Shown piece by piece: positions 7,589 through 16,505 of a stretch of 64,000 bases of DNA. The DNA is taken from contig CAZKQW010000012.1 in the NCBI GenBank assembly GCA_964555055.1, positions 9,705 through 73,704 of the forward strand, in the 5' to 3' direction. Within the stretch, counting starts at the first letter, position 1. The number at the start of each line of letters is the position of its first letter. The stretch is from GCA-016699445 sp964555055. GTDB lineage: Bacteria > UBA10199 > JACPAL01 > GCA-016699445. The translations under genes were made by a program, and so were the position numbers. The notes below the pieces were generated by a model, which was not told the DNA's origin, ran no database searches, and saw nothing but the letters and a program-made list of their open reading frames with translations.

Positions 7589-9343
7589 TTATTCGTAGAT
7601 CGTTCGGTAAGCTTTCCAGTTGGCGTAGATCTTACGCACATAGTCGCGCGTTTCGCCGTAGGGGATCTCTTCGATGAACTCTTCCTCCGGCCAGCCGTGC
7701 CTTTGCTTCATCCATTGGGACACGACGGCCTCACCCGCATTATAGGAGGCTGTGGCGGCATACCACTTGCCGTCGAAGAGAGCGTCCAACTTCTTCAGGT
7801 AAAAGATCGAAAGCTCGATGTTGGTCAGCGGGTCCTTCAGCCAAGAAGGGGCAAAGGCTCTCCATCCGGCTTCTTTCGACAACTTACGCCCGGTATAGGG
7901 CATGATTTGCAATAAACCGATGGCTCCCACGGGTGACACGACGGCGGTGCGGAAACGGCTCTCCTGCCTCATGATCGCGTACACCAAATAGGGATCGATG
8001 AAGTCCTGACGGCGTTTCACCTCGGAGAAGAGGAAATCCGCGTATGGCATTCGGTATTCGACGTCCTGTCTCGGAACGCGAAAATGAAATTGATATCGGT
8101 CTCCCTTCTTAATGAAGCGATGGGGATCGTTCGGCAACGGCAACCCATCCCACATCGCATCCCCGCTATGCTGGCGTGCGAGACGGATTTCCACTTCTGC
8201 GTCGGACATCAGCCCTAAAGAAGATAGGGTGTGGATGCGCTCAAGATCGTCCGTAGCGGGAAATTCCTTGGCTTCCTCTTCCCAGCTCAATCCCAAGGGC
8301 GTCCACCATTGCCTATAATCAGTGCGTATGCCAAGACGGTCGAGGCGTTCGGCGGCACGCACGGCGTAGTATGTGGCCGGGTAGAGACTGAGGATGGACT
8401 GATAGATTTCACGCGGATTTTCGACATCCTTCCGATATTTTTCGATCGACCGGGCTTTCCAATAGAGAAACTGCGACGTCTCCCCGTAGTGGATCGCTTG
8501 CTCATAACTATCGATGGCCTCCCTGTAATGACCCAATCTGTATTGGGCCCATGCGATTTTACCCCAATACTCTCGCCGGTCCGGATTGCCCTTGGCCTTT
8601 CTCAAAAGCTGCCTCAAAGCAGAGATCGCGTTTTCATAATCCCCGGCGTCTTGATGGAGAAAAGCGATCTTCTTCAAAGCTTCGTGGGCCTCGGGAGATT
8701 TCGGGTAACGCAACATCATCAAACGGTTGGCTTCAATCGCCGTCTCGAAATCTTGGCTACGGGCGGCAGACTGCGACAGACGGACCAGGAGTTGGACGCT
8801 GGACTTGGGACGCGAGCCTTTCTTTCTTTGCTTACGCGAGGATCTTTCCTTCGCGAAACGCTCAGAGACCTTCCCGGGCAAAACCAGTTTCTTATAAATA
8901 TCCTTGGCGTCGGCATATCGCTTCGAATCAAAAAAACAATCCGCGGCGGCCTCCGGCGAAGGCGACTTGGCGCAATCGTACTTCTCGTATACCGGTTCCG
9001 GGATTTCTAAGGGTGGGCATTCTTCATGGGAACGGGAAATATGTTCGGCGATTTCGTACCAACGGCTGTCGGGGTACTTGGCGGCAAGCTCGGAAAAAGC
9101 GGCTTTGGCGTCGAGACACTTTCCCTGGCTCCATAAGGCCTGAGCATAATCGAAAAGAACGTAATCTTGAATGGCGGTTGAAGCTTCCCGGAGTTCCGCG
9201 AATTTCTTGGCCGCTTCTTCGAATTTATTTTCCTGCAAGAGCTTATGCCCAGATAGGTAGTATTTTTTTAATTGGGAGATTTCATTTCCCCATGAGGAAA
9301 TCGCGTGGAGAAAAAACACCGACAAAAAAACCCATCGTCTCAT
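7589..9343 (-). CDS. Soluble lytic murein transglycosylase (SLT domain, TPR-like superhelix)
   Basis: A periplasmic enzyme of ~584 residues that cleaves the MurNAc-GlcNAc bond of peptidoglycan to give 1,6-anhydro ends. From ATG 9343 it starts with a signal peptide (MRRWVFLSVFFLHAISSWG), and GAGG lies upstream. An in-frame start 48 bases further up would put unnatural residues before the signal. The middle is a run of TPR-like helical repeats as in Slt70. The C-terminal SLT domain has the catalytic Glu in AIMRQESRF (about residue 461), then GAIGLLQIMPYTG and the YNAGE motif. It lies downstream of the pilus locus and could open the wall for pilus assembly, though it is separated by a terminator, so this link is weak. 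Confidence 0.92.
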   Translation of the reverse strand: MRRWVFLSVFFLHAISSWGNEISQLKKYYLSGHKLLQENKFEEAAKKFAELREASTAIQDYVLFDYAQALWSQGKCLDAKAAFSELAAKYPDSRWYEIAEHISRSHEECPPLEIPEPVYEKYDCAKSPSPEAAADCFFDSKRYADAKDIYKKLVLPGKVSERFAKERSSRKQRKKGSRPKSSVQLLVRLSQSAARSQDFETAIEANRLMMLRYPKSPEAHEALKKIAFLHQDAGDYENAISALRQLLRKAKGNPDRREYWGKIAWAQYRLGHYREAIDSYEQAIHYGETSQFLYWKARSIEKYRKDVENPREIYQSILSLYPATYYAVRAAERLDRLGIRTDYRQWWTPLGLSWEEEAKEFPATDDLERIHTLSSLGLMSDAEVEIRLARQHSGDAMWDGLPLPNDPHRFIKKGDRYQFHFRVPRQDVEYRMPYADFLFSEVKRRQDFIDPYLVYAIMRQESRFRTAVVSPVGAIGLLQIMPYTGRKLSKEAGWRAFAPSWLKDPLTNIELSIFYLKKLDALFDGKWYAATASYNAGEAVVSQWMKQRHGWPEEEFIEEIPYGETRDYVRKIYANWKAYRTIYE

Positions 9344-9380
9344 AAAAAAATCCTCATAGGTCTTCCAAGTTTTGGGATCC

Positions 9381-9426
9381 ACAAAAAACAACGAGGGCGA
9401 TGAACCTTGAAAAGTTCATCGCCCTC
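9381..9426 (-). terminator. Rho-independent terminator after the secreted repeat protein gene
   Basis: On the - strand a perfect 13-bp stem (9414-9426 with 9393-9405) is followed by GTTGTTTTTTGT. It lies 26 bases after the stop of the gene at 9452-10294 and just upstream of the transglycosylase gene. Confidence 0.88.
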
Positions 9427-9451
9427 GGCGAAGCCGTATTGTCGATGACGC

Positions 9452-10294
9452 TTAAGGCGTCGTGCAAGCCACCGTGGTGGTGGTTCCACCCACGAAGTTA
9501 CCGCTGACGACGGGCACCGGAGCCGTGCTTTGGTAAGCTAAATTTCCTCCGACGTCGTTATTGGTCAGGCTACCCGCGGCTCGATTGCAGAGAAACGACA
9601 TGTCCCCGGCCGCGGTATTCCCGTTGATGGTGCTCCGGATGGAATTCTTTTCGAATAAGAAGGTCCCATTCACCCGGTTCGTGTCGATATTGAAGTTGAT
9701 TTGAGGCCCACGGCAAGCCCCCGTAGCGGCCATATCGGCGACCCGCATGTCCCCACCGATGAAGCTATTAATAACCTCGACTACCGGAGGTGTCGTCGTA
9801 TTGTTATACTTGGCTCGGATGGAGTTGATTACCAAATCCCCTCCGATGTCGGAGGTATCGATGCTCAAGCAGTTAACGATCGGCTTTTGGGTTGTGCTGG
9901 GCGTCGCCGGGCCTATCAAAACATCCCCACCAAAATAAGTTCTTTCGAAGACAAGACATCCCGTACCATACGAGCAGGTGGACACCGTCGGAGCCAAAGT
10001 CTGGAAGCTCCCCAACACTAAAGTATCCAGCAAGTTGATGCTGGCGAAGCCTTGAGTATTGAGGTTTTGATCCATGATGGCGGACTGAGCATTCAAAACG
10101 CCATTGGAGTTCACGGTCACATCGCCTACGACCTCGGTGCCGTTCAGAGTGCACGTGCGCTTTGCGGGCACGATGAGATTCCCCGGAACCGTCACGGCTC
10201 CGAGAGTGCCCGTACAAACCGTGTCAGCCCACGCCGACTGAGTGATACCTATCGCACAGATCAAGACCGCTAATGCAGTTTTGACTCGCATCAT
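9452..10294 (-). CDS. Secreted beta-repeat protein of unknown function
   Basis: I do not recognise a named family. The 280-residue product has a clear signal peptide cleaved near AWA-DT, then short repeats of the form (I/V)GGD followed by hydrophobic-polar-hydrophobic residues: GGDVLIGPA, GGDLVINS, GGDMRVAD, GGNLAYQS. That spacing suggests a right-handed beta-helix or bactofilin-like polymer-forming fold. Cysteines are scattered and could form disulfides. The start is supported by AAAGGAGG six bases before the ATG. It follows the MshL secretin gene on the same strand after ~200 bp and ends at a strong terminator. The same kind of repeats occurs in the C-terminal part of the pilin-like gene at 16506-17636, so a pilus-related surface role is plausible but unproven. 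Confidence 0.6.
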   Translation of the reverse strand: MMRVKTALAVLICAIGITQSAWADTVCTGTLGAVTVPGNLIVPAKRTCTLNGTEVVGDVTVNSNGVLNAQSAIMDQNLNTQGFASINLLDTLVLGSFQTLAPTVSTCSYGTGCLVFERTYFGGDVLIGPATPSTTQKPIVNCLSIDTSDIGGDLVINSIRAKYNNTTTPPVVEVINSFIGGDMRVADMAATGACRGPQINFNIDTNRVNGTFLFEKNSIRSTINGNTAAGDMSFLCNRAAGSLTNNDVGGNLAYQSTAPVPVVSGNFVGGTTTTVACTTP

Positions 10295-10492
10295 ATGTAG
10301 CCTCCTTTTTTTGGTTGTTATCCCCGAAACGAGGAGATGACATAATCCTTTTCAGAGAAACAAACAACACTTCTTTACTGATTTTTCCTCATGAGGATCA
10401 TGGAAATGGTTTTATGGAACGAGTGAATGCCTGCAAGGCACATATCCGGTGGGATTTTCGCGCTGAAAATCAAACCAGGCTTCGGATGACGG

Positions 10493-12067
10493 TCAAGATT
10501 GGACGATCCTCGGTGTGATGAAGATCATGAGCTCGCTGTCCGCGCGCGTTTTTGCCTTCGATTTGAAGAGGTAACCCATCACGGGGATGTTTTGAAATCC
10601 GGGAACTCCCGTTTTTTGATTCGTCGTTTTTTGTTTAAAGAGTCCGCCGATAACCGCCGTCTCCCCGTCCTTCACCACCACCGTGGTATTAGCCGTATTG
10701 TCCAAGATGGCCGGAATGCCGTCGACTGTCTTCGAAAAGTCGGCCTCGCTCTCCACCGCTTGGATCTGCATCTTAATGTAATCGTCGATCGAAATCTGGG
10801 GAGTCACCGTCAGTTCGATACCCGTATTGATTTCCTGGAGTCCGGAACTGCTGGAGGATGAGGACGCGCTAGTAGTCCCTAAGCTGATGCTCGAAGTCGA
10901 TTTGACGTAGATCTTGGTGCCGCTTCGAATCTTCGAAGGCATATTGTTCAAGGTCATCACGGTCGGTTTGGACAGGATTTGGATGTCACCCTTGCTTTCC
11001 GCAGCCGTGAGCTGGGATTCGATGTTGAAGCCGCCCAAACTCCCGATCAGCATGCCGATGCCGCTGGTAGGATTGTCGGCGCCCAAGTTCACATTGAGGG
11101 GATTTCCCGTATCGGCATTTAGACCCACATCCGCAGTCCCGCTCGTCGTGAATTTACCGGAAGTCCCGTTGACTCCCCAACGAATTCCGAGCGCGCGCGA
11201 GAAGCTCTTGCTCGCATCAACGATGCGCGCTTCAATCTGCACTTGCTGGTCCCGATTATCCATTTGATCGATGATATTGTGGATGTTTCCGACCACGGCG
11301 TCCCTATCCTTCACCGTCAACGTATTTGTCCGATCGTCGTTGATGACGGATCCGCGATCGGAAAGTAGCGTCTTGATCTTTTCCGTCAGATCTTTGGCCG
11401 TCGCATACTTGAGGTGGAAGGTCTGAGTCCTTAAATCCGTCCCTCCAACGAAGGCATCAGGCTTGCCGATGCGGAGAACTTTTTCCTCCATAGCGTATTC
11501 GTAGCCATTTACCCGCAGTATGGATCGCATGGCATCGACCAAGGCGATGTCGTCGAAAGACAGAGTCACGCGCCCCGCAATGTCCTCGGGAGCGATCAAG
11601 TTCAACCCCGCGCATTTGGACAGCATCTTTAGAACGTCCGTCAGATTCGCGTCGCGAAATTCGATCATATACTCTTGCGTCTTTTTATTGGCGACCATCG
11701 GCTCGATGTAGTTTTCGACATTGAGATGAAATTCCTTCTCTTCGTCCTTTAAAACGACTTCATTAGGCAGGATTTTAGCGACCTTAAAGCGTCCGATTTC
11801 CTCGCCCTCCTTCACCATCTTTCCGGAGAGCAAGGCCATCTTCATCTTACCGTAAATGACACCTTGGACAAGGAGGCTATTCGGATCCATATCACCGCCC
11901 GTCTGGCTTTCGGGGGCAAAAGGGCTGCGGAGCGTCGGGTTCAACATATTGCTGTTTTGTTCCAATTGATCCAGGGCCAAATCCGAGAGAGGCGAAGCCC
12001 AGACAGGAAAAAAGGTAAGGACTAGAAAAGCGATCGAAATCGCACGAAGATAAGGATGCGTTCTCAT
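10493..12067 (-). CDS. mshL: Type IV pilus secretin, MshL-like, with N-terminal PilP-like domain
   Basis: The 524-residue outer-membrane secretin forms the channel through which the pilus leaves the cell. After a signal peptide there is a ~60-residue segment (LLVQGVIYGKMKMALL ... EIGRFKVAKI) resembling the PilP/GspC homology region. Next come an STN domain (DANLTDVLKMLSKCAGLNLI), a NolW-type N1 domain (FHLKYATAKDLTEKIKTLLS), and the secretin core ending in VIGGLFKQKTTNQKTGVPG and ITPRIVQS. Its start overlaps the pilO stop. It is shorter than classical PilQ and lacks AMIN domains, which fits the MSHA-type branch. The PilP-like segment may explain why no separate pilP is present. Confidence 0.88.
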   Translation of the reverse strand: MRTHPYLRAISIAFLVLTFFPVWASPLSDLALDQLEQNSNMLNPTLRSPFAPESQTGGDMDPNSLLVQGVIYGKMKMALLSGKMVKEGEEIGRFKVAKILPNEVVLKDEEKEFHLNVENYIEPMVANKKTQEYMIEFRDANLTDVLKMLSKCAGLNLIAPEDIAGRVTLSFDDIALVDAMRSILRVNGYEYAMEEKVLRIGKPDAFVGGTDLRTQTFHLKYATAKDLTEKIKTLLSDRGSVINDDRTNTLTVKDRDAVVGNIHNIIDQMDNRDQQVQIEARIVDASKSFSRALGIRWGVNGTSGKFTTSGTADVGLNADTGNPLNVNLGADNPTSGIGMLIGSLGGFNIESQLTAAESKGDIQILSKPTVMTLNNMPSKIRSGTKIYVKSTSSISLGTTSASSSSSSSGLQEINTGIELTVTPQISIDDYIKMQIQAVESEADFSKTVDGIPAILDNTANTTVVVKDGETAVIGGLFKQKTTNQKTGVPGFQNIPVMGYLFKSKAKTRADSELMIFITPRIVQS

Positions 12068-12693
12068 GTATTGCCTCCTCCACCGCCCGCCGGGGTGGTC
12101 TGCGTCGCCTTAGGATCCGCAGTTTTATTGGGATTCTTTTCGAACCGGTAAATATTACCCTGCAACGTCACTTCGATTTCCTGCTTTTCGGCTTTCTTCT
12201 CGGCTCCCTTTAAAACGACTTCTTCGATGTTGAAGAGGGCCGGAAACTGCTCCAACCGTTCTATGTATTGAACGATTTCCGGAAATAGCCCGTTGATTTG
12301 CATGGCGAAAGGAGTGCGCGAATACCCTTCGCTGTAGTTGGGGGATTGGTATCCCAGCCTCACCAGCGAGACGCCGCCTAAAAACGTGCGATCGGTCAAA
12401 GCGTTCAGCAGGGAAGTCACTTCCTGAAAATCGGAGTGGATCTCTCCTAAAAGGACCTTCATCTTCACGCCTTTGGCATGGAGAGTCTCGGTCTTTTCCA
12501 AGGTCGGCGTCGCCGCAGTGAAATTTTCCAAAGCCTTCTTTTCCGTTTTCATGTTATCGATGCGGGCGGAAGTTTCCTGGATGACCTTTTCAAAAGGCTT
12601 ATAAACGATCTTAGGCACCACGCTCAGCAGAGCGATGAGAAGGATAGCAAAAAGACCGAGCTCTTTTTTCGTCGCGCTTCGTCCTAAATTCAT
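12064..12693 (-). CDS. pilO: Pilus inner-membrane alignment protein PilO (MshK/PilO-like)
   Basis: A 209-residue bitopic inner-membrane protein: a short cytoplasmic tail, one membrane helix (ELGLFAILLIALLSVVPKIV), a coiled coil (residues ~35-60) and a periplasmic ferredoxin-like domain. The C-terminus is glycine-rich (GGGGG). PilO partners with PilN to couple the cytoplasmic PilM ring to the secretin. Its start overlaps the pilN stop and its stop overlaps the secretin start, so all are translationally coupled. Primary sequence is weakly conserved in this family; the assignment rests on topology plus the invariant pilM-N-O-secretin order. Confidence 0.8.
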   Translation of the reverse strand: MNLGRSATKKELGLFAILLIALLSVVPKIVYKPFEKVIQETSARIDNMKTEKKALENFTAATPTLEKTETLHAKGVKMKVLLGEIHSDFQEVTSLLNALTDRTFLGGVSLVRLGYQSPNYSEGYSRTPFAMQINGLFPEIVQYIERLEQFPALFNIEEVVLKGAEKKAEKQEIEVTLQGNIYRFEKNPNKTADPKATQTTPAGGGGGNT

Positions 12694-13304
12694 GGTGTCC
12701 CCCCATCTGCTACCGAAGATATGGGTTTTTTAGAGGCAATCCCCATTTCAATCGAAAATTCGAAGGTCGTACCGGTCTTATCCAATTTTTGCTCCAAGCT
12801 CCCGAGGATGACTTGTTCAAAATACGGGGAAGAGCCTAGGGCTTTGACGAACAAGGTCACCACTTCAGGCTGGTAAGCCTCTCCATTGATCTTGATTCTT
12901 TTTTTCGCTGCGGCATCCTTCTGACCCATCGAGTGGATGTCCATAAGCCACAGAGAATGAGGGATACGTGCCGTGATCTCTTTGAGGAGAACGGACCACT
13001 CTCCGGAATCCTCGAAAAACGGCACTAAGGCCATGCGGGCCTTGGAGAGGTTGGACTTCTCGCCTTGTTTGGCGATTTCCGTCATGATCCGATCACGGTT
13101 GGATTTAAGCGTCTTCAATTCCGATTCCAAGACGGTCACCTGCCGCTGAAGGTACGTAAGCCTCATCTTTTGCACGGAATAAGTCGCTCCGCTGCAAGCG
13201 GCTAAAAACAGGACGATCATGATCATGGCCCGATACGTGAGCGTCAAAGGCTCCTTCTCGATGAAGTTGATGTGTTGGACCACATGTCGCCGCGCGGAAG
13301 GCAT
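12690..13304 (-). CDS. pilN: Pilus inner-membrane protein PilN
   Basis: About 204 residues. The correct start is ATG 13304, overlapping the pilM stop (TGATG). The longer open frame upstream is only the shadow of pilM. The N-terminal HINFIEKEP corresponds to the conserved INL-type motif by which PilN docks onto PilM. It is followed by one membrane helix (YRAMIMIVLFLAACSGATYS), a coiled coil rich in Lys/Glu, and a periplasmic domain including WSVLLKEITARIPHSLWL, typical of PilN. It works with PilM and PilO as the inner-membrane assembly platform. Confidence 0.85.
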   Translation of the reverse strand: MPSARRHVVQHINFIEKEPLTLTYRAMIMIVLFLAACSGATYSVQKMRLTYLQRQVTVLESELKTLKSNRDRIMTEIAKQGEKSNLSKARMALVPFFEDSGEWSVLLKEITARIPHSLWLMDIHSMGQKDAAAKKRIKINGEAYQPEVVTLFVKALGSSPYFEQVILGSLEQKLDKTGTTFEFSIEMGIASKKPISSVADGGTP

Positions 13305-14248
13305 CAGGGTTTCCCTCCCGCCACCGGATAGCTGGCCAAACCGATGGCCGTATCGTAGAGGCAATTGGCATCCTTCATGGACAATTTCTCGCCCGGCGAG
13401 AGGACTTTCGTGGGGATCGCCAGGGCTTGTTGCAAAGCCTCCGAAAATTCCGGAATGTCGGCGCCGCCTCCGCAGAGGAAAAGGCCGTCGATCTTGTCGC
13501 GCCGGAACACCAACGAAAACCCGTCGATGGATTTTTGGATCTCGACCGCGCATTGCGTGTAGAAACCGGGCCGGTCGTTTTCCATGCTCCGATATGCTTC
13601 GCCGCAGACGCTCATGAGCGGGCGCGAGAAGAAGAGTTTACCGCCGTTGAGCACGATGAAAAAGGACTTCACCTCGCCGATCTCCACGATCGCGTAGAAT
13701 TGATCCTCTTCCCAATCCTGCAACCGGTCGAAAGCCGCCACGAGAGACACGGATGTGGGCTCGACGGCCACCACATCCAACCCCAATCGCTTCAGAAAAT
13801 CGACCTGCGCCTGTATGATCGATTTACGGACCGCGTAGGCGACGTAAGCCGTCTTTTTTGTGTCTCCCGCTTGGTAGTCCTCGATGATCGTGTAACGGAT
13901 GACGAATTCGTTCACGGGTCCGTCCACGACGTCCCTCATCTGCCAACGGATGGCGTCGGGCACGTCGGAAGGCGGCATCTTGGGTAAATCCACCCGACGG
14001 ATCTTGAGGGACGGGTCTTCGATATTGCACACGACGCTGGCATGCTCCAGATTGTGTTTTTTCAGGAACTTCTTGAATGCGGCCACCTTCTCTGGATTTT
14101 TGGGAGTCACCTGGCCCTCGAAGAGCCATTGCTGAGCCTCATCGAGGCCACCGGATTTGCGCTTGATCTTCACCATCTTGACGGAGGTGTGCCCCAAGTC
14201 CATTCCGACGACGTCTTTTTTACCCATCCAATGGCTCAAGATACCCAT
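13304..14248 (-). CDS. pilM: Actin-like pilus assembly ATPase PilM
   Basis: A 314-residue cytoplasmic protein with the actin/FtsA fold. The phosphate-1 loop is VGMDLGHTSVKMVKIK near the N-terminus. A central YAIVEIGEVKSFFIVL holds the phosphate-2 position, and the adenosine-binding glycine motif is LFLCGGGADIPEFSEAL. It binds the N-terminal tail of PilN and nucleates the inner-membrane platform. It is the first gene of the pilM-pilN-pilO-mshL group, 28 bases after the TPR gene, so it is probably part of the same long transcript. Confidence 0.9.
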   Translation of the reverse strand: MGILSHWMGKKDVVGMDLGHTSVKMVKIKRKSGGLDEAQQWLFEGQVTPKNPEKVAAFKKFLKKHNLEHASVVCNIEDPSLKIRRVDLPKMPPSDVPDAIRWQMRDVVDGPVNEFVIRYTIIEDYQAGDTKKTAYVAYAVRKSIIQAQVDFLKRLGLDVVAVEPTSVSLVAAFDRLQDWEEDQFYAIVEIGEVKSFFIVLNGGKLFFSRPLMSVCGEAYRSMENDRPGFYTQCAVEIQKSIDGFSLVFRRDKIDGLFLCGGGADIPEFSEALQQALAIPTKVLSPGEKLSMKDANCLYDTAIGLASYPVAGGKP

Positions 14249-14276
14249 ATTTTACCCTCAGGACACACATGGCACC

Positions 14277-15068
14277 TTATGGCACCTTCAAAGCCGCCAT
14301 ACGGTTTTGGACCTTCACGAGAACATCCGCGCCGATCCCCTTCGATTTATCGATGAAGGCCTGATAATTCTTCTTCGCTCCGGTCAAATCGCCCCGGGCC
14401 TCCAACACCATGCCTAAATGGAGATACGGATCCGAATAGTCCGGCTTCAACTGGATCGCTTTTTGGAACTGGTTCTCCGCTTCCGGCAGATTGCGGCTCA
14501 CCATGTAAAGAACGCCTAAATTGTTGGTGCACTCGGCGAAATCCGGGTCGATGGACAGAGCCTTGCGGTATTGCTCAAAAGCCTCCTCGCTTTTCCCCAA
14601 CTTCTTCAAAGCCAAACCATAGTTATTGTAGGCTTCCGCGTTCCGGGGCTCGCGAAAGACGACGCTCTCGAACATCTTCTTCGCCCCCTCGTAATCGCCG
14701 GATTCCATTTTCTTGATCCCGATCTCGGTCAGGCCCGCCGTGGACACGGAAGGATCCAAGGAATTATCGAGCTCCTTGGCGACATCGCTTTGAGACATGG
14801 CTGGAGGCGGCGTCGGCAACATCGCGGCTGAATTGGAGGCGGGTGAGGATGTTATTTGAGGAGAGAGAGGTGCCAGGGGGGCTTCCTTGCCTTTATAGAA
14901 CCGGAAGTACCCAACCACGGCGAGTGATAGGATCACCATGCCCATTAGGATGTATTTTCTCATGTTGCCCTCCGCGTCTTCGTCCTGGACGTCGACGATG
15001 ACACCCGTGGTGTCGGGTTGATGCGTGTCCTGTTCCGCCTTTTTAAGAGCCTTATGAATGATTGACAT
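14277..15068 (-). CDS. Membrane-anchored TPR protein (MshN/GspB-like)
   Basis: A 263-residue protein whose start MSIIHKALKKAEQ is typical of MshN/GspB-type partners of ExeA/MshM ATPases. One membrane helix (KYILMGMVILSLAVVGYFRF) is followed by a Pro/Ser-rich linker and four or so tetratricopeptide repeats, for example AEAYNNYGLALKKLGKSEEA and AECTNNLGVLYMV. In the MSHA and GspAB systems this protein pairs with the neighbouring ATPase in the periplasmic or wall-penetrating step of secretin placement. It overlaps the stop of the ATPase gene by 17 bases. The TPR part is probably periplasmic. Confidence 0.8.
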   Translation of the reverse strand: MSIIHKALKKAEQDTHQPDTTGVIVDVQDEDAEGNMRKYILMGMVILSLAVVGYFRFYKGKEAPLAPLSPQITSSPASNSAAMLPTPPPAMSQSDVAKELDNSLDPSVSTAGLTEIGIKKMESGDYEGAKKMFESVVFREPRNAEAYNNYGLALKKLGKSEEAFEQYRKALSIDPDFAECTNNLGVLYMVSRNLPEAENQFQKAIQLKPDYSDPYLHLGMVLEARGDLTGAKKNYQAFIDKSKGIGADVLVKVQNRMAALKVP

Positions 15069-15936
15069 GGCGAGGCTCCTTTCCGCCGAGCCCTAGGACT
15101 TTCTTCCAAAGCGGCACTTTCTGCCATGACTTGTCGAGCATCTCCTTAAAGGCCTGATCCACGACGGCGTTGGTGATCACGTGGGTCTCCTTCGTAAACG
15201 CAGTCACGAGCATCAGCTCTCCGAGAGTGTTGATCAGGCGCGGGAATCCGGACGTATATTCGTAAATCTTCTTCAAGGCCGTGCTCTGGAAGACGATGCA
15301 GCACTTTGGTCCCGACTGTTTCACCCGGTGGATCACGTAGTTTTTCGTTTCTTCGCAGCTTAAAGGATGTAGGCGGTGGGCGATCTGGATGCGTTGGCGG
15401 AGCTGGCGGAGGGCAGGATCGGCGAGCTTGGTCTCGAGTTCCGGCTGTCCCACGAGAATGATTTGGATGAGTTTATGGGTCTCCGTCTCTAGGTTCGAAA
15501 GGAGACGGACCATTTCGAGGGATTCGAGGGAAAGATTTTGGGACTCGTCGATGATGACGACCGCGTTGCGGCCTTTTTGGTCGTTTTCCAAAAGAAAAAG
15601 ATTCAGCCGTTCTAAGACCGTCTGCACGTTGTCGGACTCATTCACGGCACAGCCGAAATCCCGAGAGATGGTCTTCACCAATTCGTCGGTCGACAGAAGA
15701 GGATTCAGGACCAAGGACGTTTCGACGTCGTTTTTCAACTCATTGAGCAAAGCGCGGATCGTGGTGGATTTCCCCGTTCCCACTTCCCCCGTCAGGATCA
15801 TGAATCCGCGCCTCTCGCGTATCCCGTAAAGCAATGTCGCCAAGGCGTCTTCGTGTTGGGGAGAAAGGTACAGGAAACGGGTATCCGGCGTCACCCCAAA
15901 CGGAGAATGATTCATGGAGAAGAATTCAAGATACAT
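15052..15936 (-). CDS. ExeA/MshM-like AAA ATPase
   Basis: A 294-residue AAA-type ATPase of the GspA/ExeA/MshM group. The N-terminal FGVTPDTRFLYLSPQHEDAL is a family hallmark. Walker A is GEVGTGKST, Walker B is NAVVIIDESQNLS, and sensor motifs follow (LIQIILVGQPEL, LRQRIQIAHRL). The start is backed by GGGAGG five to six bases upstream. There is no C-terminal peptidoglycan-binding domain, unlike long ExeA, which fits MshM. With the TPR partner it likely helps to position or assemble the secretin in the cell envelope. Confidence 0.88.
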   Translation of the reverse strand: MYLEFFSMNHSPFGVTPDTRFLYLSPQHEDALATLLYGIRERRGFMILTGEVGTGKSTTIRALLNELKNDVETSLVLNPLLSTDELVKTISRDFGCAVNESDNVQTVLERLNLFLLENDQKGRNAVVIIDESQNLSLESLEMVRLLSNLETETHKLIQIILVGQPELETKLADPALRQLRQRIQIAHRLHPLSCEETKNYVIHRVKQSGPKCCIVFQSTALKKIYEYTSGFPRLINTLGELMLVTAFTKETHVITNAVVDQAFKEMLDKSWQKVPLWKKVLGLGGKEPRHVNHS

Positions 15937-16060
15937 GCAAGCCTCCCGCTTTGACCCGTTTTTTGAAACCGTGCGGCAATCGTGAATGGAATGGCGCGCA
16001 CCCGTCCCATGGTCCTCAACGGATGAAATAAGGGCTTACATAAGCGAAAAGTATGCGTTT

Positions 16061-16495
16061 TTAATGATTCGTCACGAGACTGCTGACGCTGACGTTCTGA
16101 TCGGGATTAACTCCCCAACTCGTTGAAACGACTATGCGTTTATAATCGGAACCGGCTTGGGCCGTCATCAGATCACTGTCTTTGACCTCATAGATGTCGA
16201 TTCGCCTGACGAACCCCACATCACTGCCTTTTAAAAGCTCCTCGGGTGGGTAGTTCATGTTGGTGATGTAGCGATAACCACGTATGCGTTTATCACCCAT
16301 GATGGCGTCGAGCTTCTTTTGGGAAAGTTCAAAAGCCTTGGCGGCGTATTGTTGGCTTATTTTATCCTGATTTCTCTTTTGATAAGCGGAGATGGCTCCC
16401 ATGAAGGCGAACGAGATGATGATCATGCCGCAGACGATCTCTACGAAAGAAATCCCTCTTTTCACGACGATTTTCGGATTTTCTTTAAGCGGCAT
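16061..16495 (-). CDS. Minor pilin-like protein
   Basis: A 144-residue protein with a type III signal: a short basic leader (VVKRG) cleaved before ISFVEIVCGMIIISFAFMGA, where the Glu at +5 is present, then a hydrophobic helix continuing into an amphipathic coil. The pattern is that of minor pilins or pseudopilins, processed by a prepilin peptidase that is not in this window. It is the last of the pilin-like genes before the ATPase. The globular part is too short and divergent to assign to a subtype. Confidence 0.7.
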   Translation of the reverse strand: MPLKENPKIVVKRGISFVEIVCGMIIISFAFMGAISAYQKRNQDKISQQYAAKAFELSQKKLDAIMGDKRIRGYRYITNMNYPPEELLKGSDVGFVRRIDIYEVKDSDLMTAQAGSDYKRIVVSTSWGVNPDQNVSVSSLVTNH

Positions 16496-16505
16496 GAGTC
16501 CCTCT

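Noticed and set aside
10453..10471. Terminator after the secretin gene
   Set aside because: A 7-bp hairpin exists but there is no U tract on the - strand.
13305..13553. Upstream extension of pilN
   Set aside because: It is the shadow of pilM in another frame; ATG 13304 overlaps the pilM stop and gives the conserved PilN N-terminus.
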